A stretch of DNA of 26,745 nt from Parachlamydiales bacterium (GCA_030641465.1 DAOWHK010000078.1:1-26745), one strand, 5' to 3'; shown: positions 7,607-17,946, counted from the first letter of the stretch. Notes: a model not told the origin generated them from the sequence alone. Program-made: numbers and translations.

Positions 7607-9490
7607 ATGAGATCCCTACTCGATCAGCTAATACTTCCTGAGCAAATCAACACTCTATCCTATGAGGACCTCTCGCTTCTTGCAGAGAATATTCGCACCC
7701 GAATTCTTGACGTCATGTCAATCAATGGAGGACATCTTGGATCAAACCTTGGTATTGTGGAACTGACAATTGCTCTACATAAAGTCTTTAACTCCCCAAA
7801 GGATAAATTTATTTTTGATGTTTCTCATCAATGCTATCCACACAAACTCCTCACAGGTAGAAATGAAACATTCGACACGATTCGTCAGCATAATGGGCTA
7901 TGTGGTTTTACGCACCCAGAAGAATCTCCCCATGATCATTTCTATGCAGGTCACGCAGGAAACGCCCTCTCTCTTGCACTAGGTGTTGCAAAAAGCGACG
8001 AATTTACAGATTCAAAAGATTACATTCTTCCAATTCTTGGCGATTCTCCGCTCACTTGCGGCCTTACAATGGAAGCTCTTAATAATATCCCAAAAGATAT
8101 CAAACGCTTCATTGTTATTCTTAATGATAATGCGATGTCCATTTCGGAAAATGTAGGTGCCATTTCAAAAATACTTAGCCGCATGATTAACAATCCAACT
8201 ACAAATAAACTCTATGAAGAGATCGAATCCATCCTTGCAAAAGTCCCAGGATATGGCCATTTCCTTGCAAAAAAAGGTCATGTCGTCAAAGAGTCAATTA
8301 AAAACCTTGTCAGTCCGGCTCCTTTTTTCGAGCAGTATGGCCTAAATTATATTGGTCCAATTGATGGGCATGACATCCGTAAATTATCAGAAACGTTTGA
8401 AGCATTAAAAGGCAGTAACAAGCCAACAGTTGTTCATGTTCTTACAACAAAAGGAAAAGGGCTTGATATTGCGATCAAAAACCCAACATCTTATCACGGC
8501 GCTAAACCCTTCGATCGCGACACTGGCGTGTTTCACCCATCTTCCAAACAAACCTTTCCTAAAATTTTCGGCAAGCATTTACTAGAAATGGCAGATAGTG
8601 ACCCAACTATTCTTGCAATCACTCCGGCAATGCCAGCTGGATCTTGTCTTGATAAGTTTATGGAAAAATATCCTAAACGCTGCATCGATGTGGGTATTGC
8701 TGAAGGCCACTCTGTGACCTATGCTGGCGGCATTGCTTTTGGCAAGAAGATGAAGGTTGTAGCATGCCTTTACTCCTCGTTTTTACAACGCGCTTTTGAT
8801 AATGTTTTTCACGATGTATGTTTGCAAAAACTCCCGGTTCTTCTCACAATTGACAGGGCTGGCATTTCTTGCGGTGATGGCGTAAATATGAATGGCATCT
8901 ACGATATTGGATTTCTGAGCAGTATGCCAAACATGGTCATTACCCAGCCAAGAAATGGTCAAGTTTTAAAAGAACTTCTAAGCTCTGCATTCTCCTGGAA
9001 TAGTCCAGCTTGCATTCGCTATCCAAATCTCCCAACAACTACAAGTGATGAGCCTCTATTAACAAGGAAGCTAGGATCTGCAGAAGTGATTCACACTGGA
9101 GAGGAAATTATCCTTATCGCCCTTGGACATATGTGCGATATTGCAATTGATGTAAAAGACAAACTACAAAAAGAAGGATTCAACCCTACTATTATCGATC
9201 CTGTCTTTATTAAACCCTTAGACAAAAAACTGTTTATTGAAATGATTGAATCTCATCAAACAATAATTACAATTGAGGAACATTCTCTTCAATCAGGGCT
9301 CGGATCTATTATTAATTCTTTTATTCTTCAAAATGGATTTATGAATAAACAAGTAGTTAATTTCGGAATTTCTGATGTTTATGTCGAACATGGAAAACAT
9401 ACTATTCTTCTAAAAGAATTAGGACTTGATTCTCACTCTATCACAAAAAAAATCCTCTCTCAATTTTCCCTTAAAAGTGCCGCTTTATGA
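7607..9490 (+). CDS. dxs: 1-deoxy-D-xylulose-5-phosphate synthase
   Basis: A 627-residue, thiamin-diphosphate-dependent enzyme joining pyruvate and glyceraldehyde 3-phosphate, the first step of the MEP isoprenoid route; its product also feeds thiamin and pyridoxal synthesis. Seen: GGHLGSNLG (41-49), [15 protein letters not shown], a ThDP site GDSPLTCG (145-152) plus NDNAMSIS, and in the transketolase half [15 protein letters not shown] and [10 protein letters not shown]. Several positions differ from the usual bacterial consensus (GDG to GDS, DVGHQ to DVSHQ, GHSSTS to GHAGNA, AEQH to AEGH). I recall similar changes in chlamydial DXS, so I read them as lineage-specific. The ATG follows xseB by 8 nt, and the stop overlaps nadK by 4 nt. 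Confidence 0.93.
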   Translation: MRSLLDQLILPEQINTLSYEDLSLLAENIRTRILDVMSINGGHLGSNLGIVELTIALHKVFNSPKDKFIFDVSHQCYPHKLLTGRNETFDTIRQHNGLCGFTHPEESPHDHFYAGHAGNALSLALGVAKSDEFTDSKDYILPILGDSPLTCGLTMEALNNIPKDIKRFIVILNDNAMSISENVGAISKILSRMINNPTTNKLYEEIESILAKVPGYGHFLAKKGHVVKESIKNLVSPAPFFEQYGLNYIGPIDGHDIRKLSETFEALKGSNKPTVVHVLTTKGKGLDIAIKNPTSYHGAKPFDRDTGVFHPSSKQTFPKIFGKHLLEMADSDPTILAITPAMPAGSCLDKFMEKYPKRCIDVGIAEGHSVTYAGGIAFGKKMKVVACLYSSFLQRAFDNVFHDVCLQKLPVLLTIDRAGISCGDGVNMNGIYDIGFLSSMPNMVITQPRNGQVLKELLSSAFSWNSPACIRYPNLPTTTSDEPLLTRKLGSAEVIHTGEEIILIALGHMCDIAIDVKDKLQKEGFNPTIIDPVFIKPLDKKLFIEMIESHQTIITIEEHSLQSGLGSIINSFILQNGFMNKQVVNFGISDVYVEHGKHTILLKELGLDSHSITKKILSQFSLKSAAL

Positions 9491-10326
9491 TCATTGCTCT
9501 TTTTGTAAATTTAGAAAAACCCCAAGATAAAAAAATCGCAAAAGAGGTGATTGCGTTTTTCAAACGGCATAAAATACAAGTCGTCTCTTCTACCCTTTCC
9601 GCACAAGAGCTACATATCGATCCCATCTCTTCTGTTGATGAGACTAAGATAAAATTCTTGATCTCCATGGGTGGTGATGGTTCTATTTTAGATGTTGCAC
9701 ATACGTATCAATACCTAGATGCTGCAATATTAGGAATTAATCTTGGCCACCTCGGATTTATGGCTGATGTTCCAATCGCTGATCTCTATCCAAGTTTAGA
9801 AGACCTTCTAAGCGGGAAATACAATATTGACGAACGCATTATTATTGAGGGCATGGCGCCAGATGGCAAAACAAGCTTTGCAATCAATGATTTTGTCATT
9901 CATCGAGCTAGTAATCCAACGCTTGTAGAAATTTCCATTCATGTCGATGATCTATACTTGAATACTTTTGAAGCAGATGGCGTAATACTTGCAACCCCCA
10001 ATGGATCCACAGCATACTCATTAGCAGCTGGCGGCCCAATTCTTAGCCCAAGCTGCGAAGCGATGGTAATTACCCCAATTAGTCCCCATACCATCTCTAA
10101 CCGCCCCATTGTTCTTACCTCCGAACAAAAAATCCAGGTTCAGTATTTAAGTGACTACAAACCAATTGAAGTCATTGCAGACGGCCTTGTAGGGTTCACA
10201 CTAAAGCCGGGAGAAACCTTTAGTTTTAAACGAAGCCCCAAAACGTTTAAACTTGTTAACTTACTTAGAAGAGATTATTTCTCTACCCTGCGAACAAAGC
10301 TTGGATGGGCAGGAAAGTTGAGATGA
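9487..10326 (+). CDS. nadK: NAD kinase
   Basis: A 279-residue cytosolic enzyme phosphorylating NAD to NADP. The GGDGS motif (62-66, catalytic Asp64) is followed by [13 protein letters not shown], then NDFVIHRAS and the strongly conserved [25 protein letters not shown] and [13 protein letters not shown]. The length fits. ATGA overlap with dxs upstream, and its TGA overlaps the ATG of the downstream permease, so all are cotranscribed. Confidence 0.96.
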   Translation: MIIALFVNLEKPQDKKIAKEVIAFFKRHKIQVVSSTLSAQELHIDPISSVDETKIKFLISMGGDGSILDVAHTYQYLDAAILGINLGHLGFMADVPIADLYPSLEDLLSGKYNIDERIIIEGMAPDGKTSFAINDFVIHRASNPTLVEISIHVDDLYLNTFEADGVILATPNGSTAYSLAAGGPILSPSCEAMVITPISPHTISNRPIVLTSEQKIQVQYLSDYKPIEVIADGLVGFTLKPGETFSFKRSPKTFKLVNLLRRDYFSTLRTKLGWAGKLR

Positions 10327-12566
10327 GCGCAAGTGAATGCGTTAGCGGCGTAAATCATGCCACAGAAGAAAAGACCCAATTTGGAACATTTGCAGGAGTA
10401 TTTCTTCCAAGTATCCTTCCCATTCTTGGAGTCATTCTTTTTTTAAGAATGGGATATTTTGTTGGTATTTCCGGTCTCAAGACAACACTTCTTTTGATAC
10501 TGTCAGCCACCACCATCACGTTTATTACAGCCCTTTCGATTTCTTCAACTGCGACGAATATGAGAGCTTTTAGCGGGGGTATTTACCACCTTCTCTCAAG
10601 AACTTTTGGAGTAGAGGTCGGAAGTACAATTGGCATTCCTCTTTTTTTAGCGCAAACAATCAACATCGCATTTTATATAGCAGGTTTTAGTGAAGCCCTG
10701 CACCTAATGCTTCCAAAGCTACCCGTTCCCATGATTGGAGTTGCAGTCCTCATCGCGATTGTAGTTCTTAGTTTCACCTCCACAAAAAGAGCTCTTAAAA
10801 CGCAAATAGTCATTTTTATCATCGTCCTACTAGCTCTTGCATCCTTTTTTATTGGGGCAAAAATACTCTTTGAAAATGTAGAGATCTCTCCATCTACAAG
10901 CTTACCATCTCCCTCATTTTGGATCTTATTTGCCCTATTTTTTCCAGCAGTCACGGGTATTGAATCGGGATTTTCCATGTCCGGAGATTTAAAAAACCCT
11001 ACCAGATCTCTTCCTCTTGGAACGATTTCTGCAGTTGTTATTGGATTTGTTATTTACATAGCTCTCGCATTCAGTCTCTACTACATTGCCAGCCAAGAAA
11101 CATTAATCTCCGCTCCTATGATTCTTAAAGATGTAGCTCTTATCAAAGGACTTGTTTTACTAGGTATTTTGGGCGCAACATTTTCAGGAGCCCTCTCATC
11201 ACTTCTAGCGGCCCCAAGAACGCTGCAAGCACTTGTCCGAGACAAAGTTCTCCCTAAATTCCTATGCAAGGAAAGTGGATCTGACTCGTCACCAAAATTT
11301 GCAATCCTTGTTACTTCTTTTTTTGTTTTTTTAGGAATGATGCTAGGAGGACTTAATACTCTAGCGCCTCTATTAACGATGTTTTTCCTTATTTCCTACG
11401 GCATGTTAAATTTTGCAACAGCTGTAGAATCTATGCTCAGCAATCCAAGTTGGCGCCCAACGCTCAAGGTGCACTTCATGATTTCTTTTTTTGGAGCAGC
11501 AATGTGTCTTTTCTGCATGATGATGATCAGCGTATCAGCTGGAATTCTTGCTACTATTTTTCTTATTATCACTTACTTCATCCTAAAAAAAAGAGAGATC
11601 ACATCCAACTGGGATGATATTCGAAGTAGTATCCTTCTTTTACTATCCCGTTTTGCAATTTATCGATTAGCACATGCAAAACCTTCTGCCAAATCATGGA
11701 GACCCCATTTACTCGTATTCATCGGTGATCCATTTCTACGAGCTCACCTCGTCGACTTCACGCGCGATATTACTCATAGTAAAGGACTCCTTACAATGGC
11801 AAGTATTGTAGATCATGATTTTAAAGCGAATCAAGACCTTACATATTATCGTAATAGTATCGATCATTTCTTAAAGTCCAATAACGTCCCATCCTTAGTT
11901 GAAGTTCATCGCTCAACTGATGTCATGGAAGGGATGAAAACCATGATTCATCATTATGGATTTGGTCCATTAACCCCTAATACAATTGTTTTAGGGGCCA
12001 CATTGAAGCCATCCAATTTTACGATTTTTGCAGAGGTAATAAAACTCTGCCAGCAAATGAAAAAAAATGTCATTATTATTCGAGAAAATAATCTGGATCG
12101 AAAAGCATACAACCTCAGCCTTTCAAAAAAGAATAAACATATTGATGTTTGGTGGGGAGGACGGGACCGCGTTAATTCAGACCTCATTTTAGTACTTGCC
12201 TATATGCTTCAAACATCTAAAGAATGGAAGGGATCAACGCTTAGTTTAAAAACGGTTGCAACAGACACAATCTCAAATCAAAAAATAACTTCTGAAATCA
12301 AAGAATTCTCCAGAAAAAGTCGACTGCATATTCAATCGGAAATCATCACAACTGACCCCAAAGAAGATCTTTTTCAGGATACAATCTATCAAAGTTCAAA
12401 AGATGCAAATCTGCTTTTTCTAGGGATGCGCGCTCCAAAAATAGAAGAATCCACAGAAAGTTATGTAGATTATTACGCATCTCTTCTAGAAAGAACAGCG
12501 CACTTTCCACCAGTTGCATTTGTTCTTAGCTTCGAAGACGTTAACTTTTCTGAAATCCTTAATTAA
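10323..12566 (+). CDS. SLC12-like APC-superfamily permease
   Basis: A 747-residue membrane protein. I choose ATG 10323, which overlaps the nadK stop (ATGA) and has AGGA 8 nt upstream; an in-frame ATG at 10305 is inside nadK. Residues about 20-440 hold some 12 hydrophobic helices, beginning with FGTFAGVFLPSILPILGVILFLRMG, very like TM1 of the cation-chloride cotransporter (SLC12) branch of the APC superfamily. Helix 3-6 includes a GIESGFSMSGDLKNPTRSLPLGT segment typical of that branch. A cytosolic C-terminal domain of about 290 residues (from RFAIYRLAHAKPSAKSWRPHLLVFIGD) also matches SLC12 architecture. Substrate not predictable: chloride with K/Na, or amino acids. Coupled to nadK only by position. 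Followed by a 200-bp gap before cdaA. Confidence 0.78.
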   Translation: MSASECVSGVNHATEEKTQFGTFAGVFLPSILPILGVILFLRMGYFVGISGLKTTLLLILSATTITFITALSISSTATNMRAFSGGIYHLLSRTFGVEVGSTIGIPLFLAQTINIAFYIAGFSEALHLMLPKLPVPMIGVAVLIAIVVLSFTSTKRALKTQIVIFIIVLLALASFFIGAKILFENVEISPSTSLPSPSFWILFALFFPAVTGIESGFSMSGDLKNPTRSLPLGTISAVVIGFVIYIALAFSLYYIASQETLISAPMILKDVALIKGLVLLGILGATFSGALSSLLAAPRTLQALVRDKVLPKFLCKESGSDSSPKFAILVTSFFVFLGMMLGGLNTLAPLLTMFFLISYGMLNFATAVESMLSNPSWRPTLKVHFMISFFGAAMCLFCMMMISVSAGILATIFLIITYFILKKREITSNWDDIRSSILLLLSRFAIYRLAHAKPSAKSWRPHLLVFIGDPFLRAHLVDFTRDITHSKGLLTMASIVDHDFKANQDLTYYRNSIDHFLKSNNVPSLVEVHRSTDVMEGMKTMIHHYGFGPLTPNTIVLGATLKPSNFTIFAEVIKLCQQMKKNVIIIRENNLDRKAYNLSLSKKNKHIDVWWGGRDRVNSDLILVLAYMLQTSKEWKGSTLSLKTVATDTISNQKITSEIKEFSRKSRLHIQSEIITTDPKEDLFQDTIYQSSKDANLLFLGMRAPKIEESTESYVDYYASLLERTAHFPPVAFVLSFEDVNFSEILN

Positions 12567-12766
12567 TCAATTGCAATTTTCATAAAATTTACTTATCATT
12601 GTAGAATACGTTTTTTGCTTTTCACTATCCAATATTGAAAACAATCACTCCTAATTGATGTTTTTTCCATTTGACTTGATTGAATACATTGTTGGTATTT
12701 GTTATGCATACAAGAAACGCTATAAAGCGAATTTTGAGAGTACTTTCATAAAACAACGATAGGCCT

Positions 12767-13564
12767 ATGACGCTGTTTCCAACAATCACTCCTTTTATTG
12801 AAATTATCATCATCACAGTCATGATAAACTATCTGCTTTCCTTTTTTTGGAATACAAGATCCATGGATCTCATGCTTGGGCTTCTCGCATTTCTCTTGAT
12901 GTTTGCAGCATCCTCTTTATTTCACCTAACAATTCTTAGCAGACTAATGCACCTTGTTGCAAGTGTTGCAGTCATTGCTGTTCTCATTATTTTTCAACCC
13001 GAGCTTCGAGTTGCATTATCTAAACTTAGTTTGAAAGGAAAAAGATATCGAGAGATCACAGAGTTTGATAATTTTTTGGATCAACTTGCAAATTCCACTT
13101 ATAAACTTGCAGATAAACGTATTGGTGCTCTCATCTCCCTTGAAAATGAAGATACTTTGAATGAATATGCTCTAAATGCCGTTGTATTAAACGCCAACTT
13201 TTCCTCTGAACTCTTAGAATCCATTTTTGCAACGACAACACCTCTTCATGATGGCGCAGTCATTATTCGTGATTTAACAATCCTCTCTGCAGCAGTAATT
13301 TTACCTCTTGCAGAAGATGCGTCCCAAATTTCAAAATCCATGGGAACTAGGCATCGCGCAGCCCTTGGAATGAGTCAATTAACAGACGCTCTCTTAATTG
13401 TTATCTCCGAAGAAACTGGAAAGGTTTCTATTGCAAGAGATGGGATTATGACAAGAGGTGTTAAAATAGATCGATTTAGAGGTATTATCCGTAGTATTTT
13501 TAACCCGCCTCTTTTAAAAACCCCGAGTAAGCGTTTTAATATCTGGGAGTGGATAAAACAGTGA
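12767..13564 (+). CDS. cdaA: Membrane diadenylate cyclase CdaA (c-di-AMP synthase)
   Basis: A 265-residue protein with three N-terminal transmembrane helices (about residues 8-28, 35-56, 60-76) and a DAC domain (about 85-250). Both catalytic signatures are present: HDGA (161-164) for metal and ATP binding, and GTRHRAA (193-199). It condenses two ATP into cyclic di-AMP at the inner membrane. The gene overlaps ybbR, whose product is the usual CdaA partner (CdaR). Chlamydia is one of the Gram-negative groups reported to make c-di-AMP. A 200-bp non-coding gap precedes it, probably holding the promoter of the cdaA-ybbR-GT-htrB-rsmE run, though I could not fix the boxes. Confidence 0.95.
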   Translation: MTLFPTITPFIEIIIITVMINYLLSFFWNTRSMDLMLGLLAFLLMFAASSLFHLTILSRLMHLVASVAVIAVLIIFQPELRVALSKLSLKGKRYREITEFDNFLDQLANSTYKLADKRIGALISLENEDTLNEYALNAVVLNANFSSELLESIFATTTPLHDGAVIIRDLTILSAAVILPLAEDASQISKSMGTRHRAALGMSQLTDALLIVISEETGKVSIARDGIMTRGVKIDRFRGIIRSIFNPPLLKTPSKRFNIWEWIKQ

Positions 13565-14817
13565 TTACACTACTAAAGCGTCTTTTTATTCATAATTGGC
13601 CACGTAAATGCTTATCCCTCATACTTGGGATTGTCATTTGGTTTGTCGTTGATCAATCTATGACAACAACTAAAACAATCAGTGGTATTGGAGTGAAAGT
13701 CATCAATATCCCTCCAGGAAAAACAGTGGAAGGAATTCTTCCAACAGGTCATTTAAGTAAACGAATTACACTAAATATCACTGGAAATAAAACAGTACTC
13801 GATGATCTAACATCCAATGATTTCGAAGTAGTGATTGATGCTTCAAATAAATATAGTGAGTGGGTTGCAAACATCACTAAAAGAAATTTATTCTCTCTTG
13901 ACTCCAATCTCAATTTATCCCAAAAAATCAGCAAAGTCTCCCATCAGAATTTTATTATCAAACTCACAAAACTTGTTACAGAAAAACTCTATATTTTGGT
14001 TACCCAACCGATCGGAGAAGCTCCTAAGGGATATCAATATATCGATATTTGGCCATACCGCCTCTATATTACAGTTAGCGGCCCCGAAGAGGTCGTGAAA
14101 AAGCTAAAAGCCAATTCTTTAAAACTGACATTCAATCTCAATGATATTACAAAAGACCAACTTGAAGATTTGCGGGTACATTCTAGCCAGGAAAATAAAG
14201 ATATCGTAAGCTTTTTTATTCCGAGTGAGTGGAAGCAACTCATTCTTCCCGCACTCTCTAATACTCCGATTGATATTAATGACCCCGATGCTAAATTCCT
14301 TCGTATTGACTTCCTTAGATCAGCGCTAATTCCAATTGATAACAAAATTCCGGTAAATCTTTTTTTTCCTGCCGATTATAACCCTAAAATCAATCCTAAA
14401 AAAGCATCTATCGCAATAAACGATACCATCGAAATAAAAGAAGGCGTTAAAGTCATCTCTAAGCCTTTATATGCAAAAGGTGTAAGTGAATCCTTTTTGG
14501 ATATTGTGAAAGATATGCTAGAAATTTCCGTTATCGTTTCCCCAAAATCAGAGTCAAATCTTTTTAGCTGGTCCCTGCAACTTGTCGGGCAGCAGTCCTT
14601 AGAAACGAAATATGTCCGTACATTGATGGCTGATTCTTCTGATCCTAAGCTTCGTGATCTACAACCCCATCTTCGAGAGGATTACATACGTAACAGATTT
14701 AGAAACTACGTCAATCGCTTTCGTCTTTTTACACAAGATGGAAAAAAATTCTCTCTTAATATTGAAGATCATAACGACTCTATTATTCTGACGGAAAAAA
14801 TAGGTGAGCTGCAATAA
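13561..14817 (+). CDS. ybbR: YbbR-domain protein (CdaR-like partner of CdaA)
   Basis: About 418 residues. I choose GTG 13561, which overlaps the cdaA stop (GTGA) with GGGAG 11 nt upstream; an in-frame GTG at 13549 would add four residues. One N-terminal membrane helix (CLSLILGIVIWFVVDQS) is followed by an extracytoplasmic region of repeated YbbR-type beta units, e.g. ISGIGVKVINIPPGKTVEGILP, TLNITGNKTVLDDLTSNDFEVVIDAS, YLYITVSGPEEVVKKL-like and ISVIVSPKSES. In Gram-positive bacteria the YbbR protein CdaR controls CdaA activity; adjacency and overlap suggest the same here. Confidence 0.87.
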   Translation: MITLLKRLFIHNWPRKCLSLILGIVIWFVVDQSMTTTKTISGIGVKVINIPPGKTVEGILPTGHLSKRITLNITGNKTVLDDLTSNDFEVVIDASNKYSEWVANITKRNLFSLDSNLNLSQKISKVSHQNFIIKLTKLVTEKLYILVTQPIGEAPKGYQYIDIWPYRLYITVSGPEEVVKKLKANSLKLTFNLNDITKDQLEDLRVHSSQENKDIVSFFIPSEWKQLILPALSNTPIDINDPDAKFLRIDFLRSALIPIDNKIPVNLFFPADYNPKINPKKASIAINDTIEIKEGVKVISKPLYAKGVSESFLDIVKDMLEISVIVSPKSESNLFSWSLQLVGQQSLETKYVRTLMADSSDPKLRDLQPHLREDYIRNRFRNYVNRFRLFTQDGKKFSLNIEDHNDSIILTEKIGELQ

Positions 14818-14818
14818 G

Positions 14819-15961
14819 ATGTCTCGCAAAGTCTGTATGCTTATTAAAAACCTAAGTGGCGGTGGCGGGCTGGAAAAGTATGCAAGTAAACTTTCTTTGG
14901 CGTTTGCCCGAAAAAGATGCGACGTCACAATCTTCACAACAAATTTTAAAGAAAATTTGGAGCCAAACTCACCCATTAAAATCAAACTTAGTCCCCTAAA
15001 AAAATTTCGAAATACTGCCAAGTATGACCAAATATGCACGCGGCATAGTCAAGAAGCATCCTATGACATTATTTTTAGCCTAGATCGAACTTCCAATCAA
15101 ACTCACTTAAGAGCCGGCAATGGCGTTCATAGAGCATTTTTAGAAAATCGCAAACTTTTTGACCCCCGTTTCAAAACTCTGACAGCGCGAATAAACCCCA
15201 TCAACAGAAGAGTTCTTCAGATCGAAAAGGCAGCTTTCGAATCAAGTAATCTGCGCACGCTATTCACAAATTCTTACATGGTCAGAAAAGAAATCTTAAC
15301 TTATTACAATACGGATATTGATAAAATCCATGTAGTCCATAACGGAGTAGAATGGCATGAGATGGAAAAGGATTTCAATGACTGGCCACTTCAAAAAAGT
15401 AAAATCGCATTAGATCTAGATCTAGATCCAACCACTTACCAATTCCTATTTATCGGAAATGGATACCGAAGAAAAGGGTTAATTCCTCTTTTGAACGCAC
15501 TCGCAATACTGCCTATGAAAGATTTCCATCTCTCTATTGTTGGAAAAGAAAAACAGCTTAGTGACTATATTACCCACGCAAAAAAACTCGGACTCCAAAA
15601 TAAAGTAACTTTTTTTGGTCCACAAAAAAACATCAGACAATTTTATCAGATGTCAGACTGTTTGGTTATTCCCTCCTATTATGACCCCTTTGCAAATGTA
15701 ACGGTAGAAGCTTTAGCTATGGGTCTACTTGTCATCTCCTCAAAAACAAATGGAGGATATGAAGTCCTCAAAGAGCAAAATGGATTCGTAATTCCAAATC
15801 TTCAAGAGAGGGAATCCTTTGCAGACATTCTTTATAGAGCAATGTTACTTCCCAAAACTTGGATCCGCTCCCAAAATATTCGAAAATCCATAAAACACCT
15901 CGACTTCTCTCAGCAGCTAAACACAATTGTCGAATCCTCCCTTGAAACATCTCATGAATAA
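14819..15961 (+). CDS. GT4-family glycosyltransferase (probable LPS core)
   Basis: A 380-residue protein starting at ATG 14819, 1 nt after the ybbR stop, with AGGTGAG upstream (a GTG at 14804 would overlap ybbR and is less likely). The GT-B fold is visible: N-terminal VCMLIKNLSGGGGLEKYASKLS, mid-domain RAGNGVHRAFLENR and HVVHNGVE, and the donor domain with FLFIGNGYRRKG, VTFFGPQKNIRQFY, SYYDPFANVTVEALAMGLLVISSKTNGGYEVL, where the E-x7-E nucleotide-sugar motif lies. The R-A-G-N-G-V-H-R-A segment resembles LPS-core GT4 enzymes of the WaaG type. It overlaps the lipid A acyltransferase gene by 8 nt, supporting a role in LPS or another envelope glycan. Acceptor and sugar are unknown. Confidence 0.82.
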   Translation: MSRKVCMLIKNLSGGGGLEKYASKLSLAFARKRCDVTIFTTNFKENLEPNSPIKIKLSPLKKFRNTAKYDQICTRHSQEASYDIIFSLDRTSNQTHLRAGNGVHRAFLENRKLFDPRFKTLTARINPINRRVLQIEKAAFESSNLRTLFTNSYMVRKEILTYYNTDIDKIHVVHNGVEWHEMEKDFNDWPLQKSKIALDLDLDPTTYQFLFIGNGYRRKGLIPLLNALAILPMKDFHLSIVGKEKQLSDYITHAKKLGLQNKVTFFGPQKNIRQFYQMSDCLVIPSYYDPFANVTVEALAMGLLVISSKTNGGYEVLKEQNGFVIPNLQERESFADILYRAMLLPKTWIRSQNIRKSIKHLDFSQQLNTIVESSLETSHE

Positions 15962-17252
15962 ATATTCCCTCAATACTTTCTTAATTAAATTCTTCACATA
16001 TCCACTCAGGTACCTCCCCTTTCGCCTGATTCATTTTATTGGAAATTTTCTAGGGATTGCCGCTTACTACTTATTTCCCCGTTTACGAAAACGGACACTT
16101 TCCAATCTATCTCTTGCAAAAAGCCTCCAACTATCTAAAAAAGAGCTCATTACAACAGCTATTGCCTCACTCCAAAATTTGGCAATTTCTTTTTTAGAAT
16201 ATGCAAAATTTGATCATATTAAAGACACAAGCCGCGTTATCACTTGCGAAAATCCAGAAACGGCCCACTCCTTAATCGCAGAGAAAAAAGGTATTGTTTT
16301 TTTCTGCGCCCACCAAGCTAACTGGGAAGTGCTGTTTCTTGATGGTACACAAAAAATGCCGGGCATTGCAATCGGTCGTCCCATCAAAAATGCCTCTCTT
16401 TATAAATGGATTCAATCCATTCGTGAAAAATTTGGAGGCACCATCATCCCTCCAAAATCCGCACTTAAAGAAGGACTTAGAGCATTAAGAAAAGGGAAAT
16501 TTATAGGAATTATCGGAGATCAAGGAATGCCTGAGAGCTCGTATTCTTTTGATTTTTTTGGGCGGCGCTGCTTCACAACGCCCATTCCCGCAGTTCTTGC
16601 ATATCGCACAAATTGTCCCATGATGGTCGCCTCAACTCGCAGAGAAAAAGGGAAATACACTATTCACTACAGCGATCCAATTTTTCCAAATCTTGCAAAT
16701 ACGATGGAAGAAGAAATTTATCGCATGATGAAAATCGCGCTAAATCTTCAAGAAAATAGCATTCGAAAAAACCCTAAGCAATGGCTATGGCTACACAATA
16801 GATGGAAACAAGAAACCCCAGCAAACGTCTATTATCGGTATAGGCATGAATCCATCCTACTCATCTTACCAAATGCAAAAGACGCCTATGAAACAATAAA
16901 GCCTCATATGCAAACGCTTCGAAAAATTTATCCAAAAGCCTTTATTTCCGCACTTATTCATAAACGCAATCTCGATGATTTCCCCTTAGATGATGTAGAA
17001 CTGATCCCTTATACCACTATAAAAGAGAGCTATATTTCCGACTTCAGATTTAAGTTTGTGCTTAATTTTACAAATATTCGTTCCTATAAATCGCATTTTT
17101 TAAAACAAAGTGCTTTTAAAGTACTTTGCGAGCAAGATCTATTACAAGCAGCTAGAGAGCATCTTAGGCCGGGTGATTCCTCAAACCTTTCCACCCTTCT
17201 ATTAAAAGCGCTTTGTCGCCCAAACATCTTCTCGGAGAAAAATGCCATCTAA
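15954..17252 (+). CDS. htrB: Lipid A biosynthesis acyltransferase (HtrB/LpxL family) with C-terminal extension
   Basis: A 432-residue inner-membrane protein; start ATG 15954 lies inside the preceding gene's end (8-nt overlap). An N-terminal hydrophobic anchor (YLPFRLIHFIGNFLGIAAYYLF) precedes the acyltransferase domain, whose H-x4-E catalytic motif is HQANWE (120-125), followed by GRPIKN, GDQG and the WLWLHNRWK end motif at about residues 280-290. LpxL/HtrB proteins are usually near 300 residues; here about 140 more follow, including a Rossmann-like SILLILPNAKDAYETIKPH segment somewhat reminiscent of GT9 N-termini. The enzyme adds secondary acyl chains to lipid A. Order cdaA, ybbR, htrB matches chlamydial genomes as I recall them. 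Confidence 0.9.
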   Translation: MNKYSLNTFLIKFFTYPLRYLPFRLIHFIGNFLGIAAYYLFPRLRKRTLSNLSLAKSLQLSKKELITTAIASLQNLAISFLEYAKFDHIKDTSRVITCENPETAHSLIAEKKGIVFFCAHQANWEVLFLDGTQKMPGIAIGRPIKNASLYKWIQSIREKFGGTIIPPKSALKEGLRALRKGKFIGIIGDQGMPESSYSFDFFGRRCFTTPIPAVLAYRTNCPMMVASTRREKGKYTIHYSDPIFPNLANTMEEEIYRMMKIALNLQENSIRKNPKQWLWLHNRWKQETPANVYYRYRHESILLILPNAKDAYETIKPHMQTLRKIYPKAFISALIHKRNLDDFPLDDVELIPYTTIKESYISDFRFKFVLNFTNIRSYKSHFLKQSAFKVLCEQDLLQAAREHLRPGDSSNLSTLLLKALCRPNIFSEKNAI

Positions 17253-17946
17253 CCGTTTTTATCTTAGCTATGATTTTTCGCCAAATCAAAGCCTCGATCT
17301 TTTAGGAGATGAGTTTCATCATATGACAAGAGTGATGCGCTGCTCGGAAGGAGAAAAAGTAGACCTTGTAAATGGAAAAAATTTCCTTGCAAAAGCCACA
17401 ATCGAAACAATTTCCAAAAAAAAAGCAAGTCTGCAAATTCACTCGATAGAAAAACGCCCTCTATCCACACCACTTATCTTAGCAAATGGAATTCCAAAAC
17501 TACATAAACTTGAGTGGATCTTAGAAAAAGGAACAGAACTTGGCGTCACAGAATTTTGGCTATTCCCCTCAGCCCATAGCGAAATCCGCATCCTTAGTGA
17601 AAATAGATTAAAACGCTTAAGAGCCATTACGATCTCTGCAATGAAACAATGTGGAAGACTCGATCTTCCCCAAATACACTTTTATTCTTCCCTCTCATGT
17701 ATCCATAAGCAAGACTTTCCCTGTTTTTTTGGAGATGTAAGAAAAAGTGCAAAAGCCCTTAAAGAGCCTCTTGGAAAAAATAAAAAATGCATTTTTATTG
17801 GACCTGAGCAAGGATTTACAGAAGAAGAAGTCCATTACTTAGAAACTACTGTGAATGCCGAAGGAATAACCCTCCATCCAAATATTTTACGTACAGAAAC
17901 CGCCGCAATTGTTGCAGCACAAACTTTGCAATTTCTTTCCTATTAA
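17242..17946 (+). CDS. rsmE: 16S rRNA (uracil1498-N3)-methyltransferase
   Basis: A 234-residue SPOUT-family enzyme. Seen: N-terminal PUA-like part with FHHMTRVMRCSEGEKVDLVNG, then IPKLHKLEWILEKGTELGVTEFWLFPSAHSEI, AMKQCGRLDLPQI, and the SAM-binding knot FIGPEQGFTEEE and HPNILRTETAAIVAAQ. The knot has GPEQGF instead of the common GPEGGF. ATG 17242 overlaps the htrB stop by 11 nt, so cotranscription is likely. Confidence 0.94.
   Translation: MPSNRFYLSYDFSPNQSLDLLGDEFHHMTRVMRCSEGEKVDLVNGKNFLAKATIETISKKKASLQIHSIEKRPLSTPLILANGIPKLHKLEWILEKGTELGVTEFWLFPSAHSEIRILSENRLKRLRAITISAMKQCGRLDLPQIHFYSSLSCIHKQDFPCFFGDVRKSAKALKEPLGKNKKCIFIGPEQGFTEEEVHYLETTVNAEGITLHPNILRTETAAIVAAQTLQFLSY

Noticed and set aside
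12661..12766. Promoter for cdaA (TTGACT at 12671)
   Set aside because: No convincing -10 at 16-18 bp; the gap probably holds a promoter but I cannot place it.
12639..12793. 13-bp direct repeat AACAATCACTCCT (12641 area and 12780 area)
   Set aside because: Unlikely by chance but isolated, one copy lies within cdaA coding sequence and no further structure supports it as an element.
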